Assembly: GCF_016918015.1 (NCBI RefSeq)
Contig: NZ_JAERMK010000014.1
Coordinates: 27,947 to 91,946, forward strand
From: Glycomyces sp. YM15
Lineage (GTDB): Bacteria > Actinomycetota > Actinomycetes > Mycobacteriales > Micromonosporaceae
DNA length: 64,000 nucleotides
Reading direction: 5' to 3'
The notes beneath the pieces are model-generated. The model saw nothing but the letters and a program-made list of their open reading frames with translations. It did not search any database and was not told the DNA's origin. Both the position numbers and the translations under genes were made by a program. Within the stretch, counting starts at the first letter, position 1. The number at the start of each line of letters is the position of its first letter. Shown here piece by piece: positions 62,082 through 64,000 of the stretch.

Positions 62082-62890
62082 GCGCGAGTTGGCGAGAGAG
62101 CAGACCGCCGGAATCGGCGTGGAAGGCGCCGAAGGGCCAGAGTAAGGCGGACAGCCAGAGGGAGCAGGATCTCGCGGCCGGTGGACGAACGGCGCGAGTC
62201 AAGACGCTCGTCGACGGGCGAGCGGTCTCCGCCTCCGTCTGTCTGCGCGTACAGCCCACTGGCAGACGTATATACGCCTACTTGCGCTGGTTCGAGGAGA
62301 GGCATACGCGCGAGCGGTATATCGGCGAAGTCGAGGAATCGACACGTATGAAGAACCTCGTCGCCGCGTGGCGAATGGTCGAGGAGCGACGACTCCTCGG
62401 CCAATCCGACGCCTCCCGGCCAACCCGAGTTCTACGGCCGGCGCCGGTCTCGGAGAACACCCGAACCATCATGCGCGCTAACAAGTCTAAGGACACCAAA
62501 CCGGAACGGCTGCTCCGCTCAGCGGTACACGCTCGCGGCCTTCGATACCGAATCCACCACCGGCCAGTGACTGATCTCCGCAGGACCGCTGACCTGGTAT
62601 TCACTCGAGCCAAGGTAGCGGTGTTCGTCGATGGTTGCTTCTGGCACGGCTGTCCCGAACACTATCGCCCGGCCCAGCGAAACTCGGAGTTCTGGAACAC
62701 CAAGATAGAGACCAATATGCGGCGCGACAGCGACACTCGACAGAAGCTCGAGGATGCCGGTTGGTTGGTCATCCGAGTCTGGGAACACGAGCCCGTCGAG
62801 GCGGCCGCCGATTTGATCCTCGAGCGGGTGGACGCCCGCAGGACGGCGGCCGAGTCAGCCCGCGCGGACGAAAGTCGCCAGTCTCCTTGA
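62078..62890 (+). CDS. Very-short-patch repair (Vsr) endonuclease with extended N-terminus
   Basis: 270 residues. The Vsr core is at ~126-245: NTRTIMRANKSKDTKPERLLRSAVHARGLRYRIHH, RTADLVF (D172), VAVFVDGCFWHGCPEH, FWNTKIETNMRRD, GWLVIRVWEHE. Vsr nicks T:G mismatches left by deamination of 5-methylcytosine, so it fits behind a C5 methylase. The first ~120 residues (PTGRRIYAYLRWFEERHTRERYIGEVEESTRMKNL) are not part of typical Vsr and may be a separate DNA-binding module. ATG overlaps the methylase stop. Confidence 0.88.
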   Translation: MSASWRESRPPESAWKAPKGQSKADSQREQDLAAGGRTARVKTLVDGRAVSASVCLRVQPTGRRIYAYLRWFEERHTRERYIGEVEESTRMKNLVAAWRMVEERRLLGQSDASRPTRVLRPAPVSENTRTIMRANKSKDTKPERLLRSAVHARGLRYRIHHRPVTDLRRTADLVFTRAKVAVFVDGCFWHGCPEHYRPAQRNSEFWNTKIETNMRRDSDTRQKLEDAGWLVIRVWEHEPVEAAADLILERVDARRTAAESARADESRQSP

Positions 62891-62984
62891 GAGATGACGC
62901 GTCACTCCAACCGTTTCGGCCGAAGGCCAAGTAGCACGCTCCGGTTGCTATACCTCGCGCTGCACAGCAGCAGGTGCCAACGGG

Positions 62985-63689
62985 TCAATCCTTGCGGTGA
63001 TCCTCTGCGATTCTTCTCTGCCTCCACCAGCTCGATGCTTGTTCCAGCCGTTCCAAGTGCTCCTCAATCTTGTTGAGAGCTTTCGCGATGACAACTGCTT
63101 CCGAATCGCGGGCAAGCTTAGGTCTAAGTTGGTCGAGATCAATTGAGTAAAGCTCAGGTGCTATTGATCCGAGGATGCCTCTGCCCTCGACGAGCACGGT
63201 GAACTGTCTCGGGCCATCCTCGCGTCCGAGATACCCGTGGGTAGTATCAATTGGTAGCTCCCACACCGCATGTGGAGCAAGTGTCGATATTGGCACATCG
63301 TGTATTTGTTTGCCTGAATGCGTGACGAGCGACGGGGTCACAATAGCCTTGACGTCATATGCTGCTGTTGCGCCCGCATTCGTAATACGCAGCACGAGTA
63401 GCTGGGATTCTCGAACACTTGAGTCAATCTCGGCCAATAGATACGGTTGAATCTGGTCCCTACGAGCTTGTTCCGCAAGCTCAAGTTGACGCGCTGCATA
63501 CCCTGTTTGGGTCTTGGCTTCAGTTGCCATGGTGCTCCCATGTCTAATCTGAATTGCCCCGATAACGATTGAAATGATGCCGACAAGAGCCAACACGAGG
63601 GCTGCATAGAGCCCCCAAGTTTCTACCCAACTAGGAGGCGGTGTCGGCGGCGGTTCGGCTGCCCAGAGCGACCAAGACTGGTGATCCAT
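62985..63689 (-). CDS. Hypothetical membrane protein, C-terminal coiled region
   Basis: 234 residues. One membrane helix (GLYAALVLALVGIISIVIGAI, residues ~25-45), then a helical ARQLELAEQARRDQ and an extracytoplasmic or cytosolic beta-rich domain (LLAEIDSSVRESQLLVLRITNAGATAAYDVKAIV), ending with a coiled coil (ALNKIEEHLERLEQASSWW). Its base composition is AT-richer than its neighbours, a sign of transfer. Start set by a -10 box. Possibly an effector or sensor of the island; not recognised. Confidence 0.65.
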   Translation of the reverse strand: MDHQSWSLWAAEPPPTPPPSWVETWGLYAALVLALVGIISIVIGAIQIRHGSTMATEAKTQTGYAARQLELAEQARRDQIQPYLLAEIDSSVRESQLLVLRITNAGATAAYDVKAIVTPSLVTHSGKQIHDVPISTLAPHAVWELPIDTTHGYLGREDGPRQFTVLVEGRGILGSIAPELYSIDLDQLRPKLARDSEAVVIAKALNKIEEHLERLEQASSWWRQRRIAEDHRKD

Positions 63690-63695
63690 CTGACC

Positions 63696-63701
63696 ATGAT
63701 A
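63696..63701 (-). promoter_or_regulatory. Leaderless -10 box for the membrane protein
   Basis: Minus-strand TATCAT, then GGTCAG, then the ATG at 63689. Confidence 0.55.
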
Positions 63702-63910
63702 TGAGACCACCCACTTCTCCTCTCCTGTTCACTGCGGAGGCCGGGTTCATTGGCCGGGGGGCGGGCGCGCGATACGCTCGCTCGGCGACAGGGCGGGCCC
63801 GCAGGGATCGCCCGCAATCCGGCCTGGCCGCGTGCCCGCAGGGGTCCCCGGCCAAGGGTTCCGGCCGGAACTTTTGATCTCATCCTCAATGCGGTCTTTC
63901 CTTCTTGGCT

Positions 63911-63967
63911 GCCGCCGCCCGCGGCTGGGGCCCCTCGCGGCGCCCGTCCCCAGCCGCGGGCGGCGGC
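63911..63967. repeat. 20-bp GC inverted repeat at the window end
   Basis: Bases 63911-63930 and 63948-63967 are exact reverse complements around a 17-nt loop, and the sequence ends 33 nt later in an A-rich tail. The rest of 63702-64000 holds no gene I can support. Contigs often break at such hairpins. Confidence 0.6.
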
Positions 63968-64000
63968 GCGGCCCCCAAGGCCCCCAGAAAATTGAAAAAA

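Noticed and set aside
52044..63689. Prophage or integrative element
   Set aside because: No integrase, capsid, terminase, relaxase or direct repeat of the tRNA end was found in the window.
63911..64000. Telomere of a linear replicon
   Set aside because: Only one hairpin and an A-rich tail; no series of palindromes or terminal-protein genes as in linear actinomycete replicons.
1..64000. CRISPR arrays, rRNA genes and transposases
   Set aside because: No regular short repeats with spacers, no rRNA sequence and no transposase-like protein were seen.

Overview
The window is high-GC DNA from an actinomycete-type bacterium. Evidence: very high GC at third codon positions, many GTG starts, ATGA/GTGA gene overlaps, WXG100-type and CpnT-like proteins, an AAA ATPase of DUF5925 type, and many genes whose start codon lies exactly 6 nt after a TANNNT -10 box (leaderless transcripts). 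A Glycomyces/Stackebrandtia-like genus is my guess; no marker here proves it.

Layout. 1-1121: right end of a minus-strand cassette (YbaB-like protein, WXG-like helical protein, CpnT-N-like protein cut by the window edge). 1.4-10.3 kb: a beta-propeller glycosidase, 5-oxoprolinase (pxpABC), a PLP transsulfuration-type enzyme, a CopD-CtaG membrane protein, an AAA ATPase and a carboxymuconolactone decarboxylase-like protein. 10.6-14.4 kb: a choice-of-anchor-A protein joined abruptly to a substrate-binding protein lacking its 5' end, then an intact FecCD-type permease and ATPase. 14.5-17.8 kb: molybdate uptake (modABC plus a HTH-TOBE regulator). 17.9-22.2 kb: a metallopeptidase, serS, a DUF488 protein and two HAD phosphatases. 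22.3-24.5 kb: a damaged stretch with a P450 remnant, a C-homopolymer tract and an ABC-F gene with an in-frame amber stop. 24.6-29.7 kb: a near mirror-symmetric redox locus (AraC regulator and FMN oxidoreductase on each side of a P450-ferredoxin pair). 29.9-40.4 kb: a PAS-SpoIIE phosphatase, a MidA-like methyltransferase, and an operon joining pantothenate (panC, panD), NAD (nadB, nadC) and CoA (coaX) synthesis with an S10 peptidase inside. 40.5-43.6 kb: three unrecognised minus-strand genes. 44.1-46.5 kb: a second, complete copy of the YbaB/WXG/CpnT-N cassette ending in an ADP-ribosyltransferase toxin. 46.7-51.8 kb: core genes ispE, rsmA, prfC, yqeY, a phosphoesterase and tRNA-Pro(CGG). 52-63.7 kb: an accessory island with a defence operon: GHKL (MutL/MORC-type) ATPase, SF2 helicase with Mrr-like nuclease domain, sigma-region-4-like HTH protein and unknowns on minus; GIY-YIG endonuclease on minus; C5 methyltransferase and Vsr on plus.

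The two most interesting systems are the duplicated YbaB-WXG-CpnT-N-toxin cassette and the GHKL/helicase/GIY-YIG/Dcm/Vsr island. The breaks at about 11.63 kb, 22.4-22.9 kb and 23.2 kb may be assembly errors or real gene decay; raw reads would decide.
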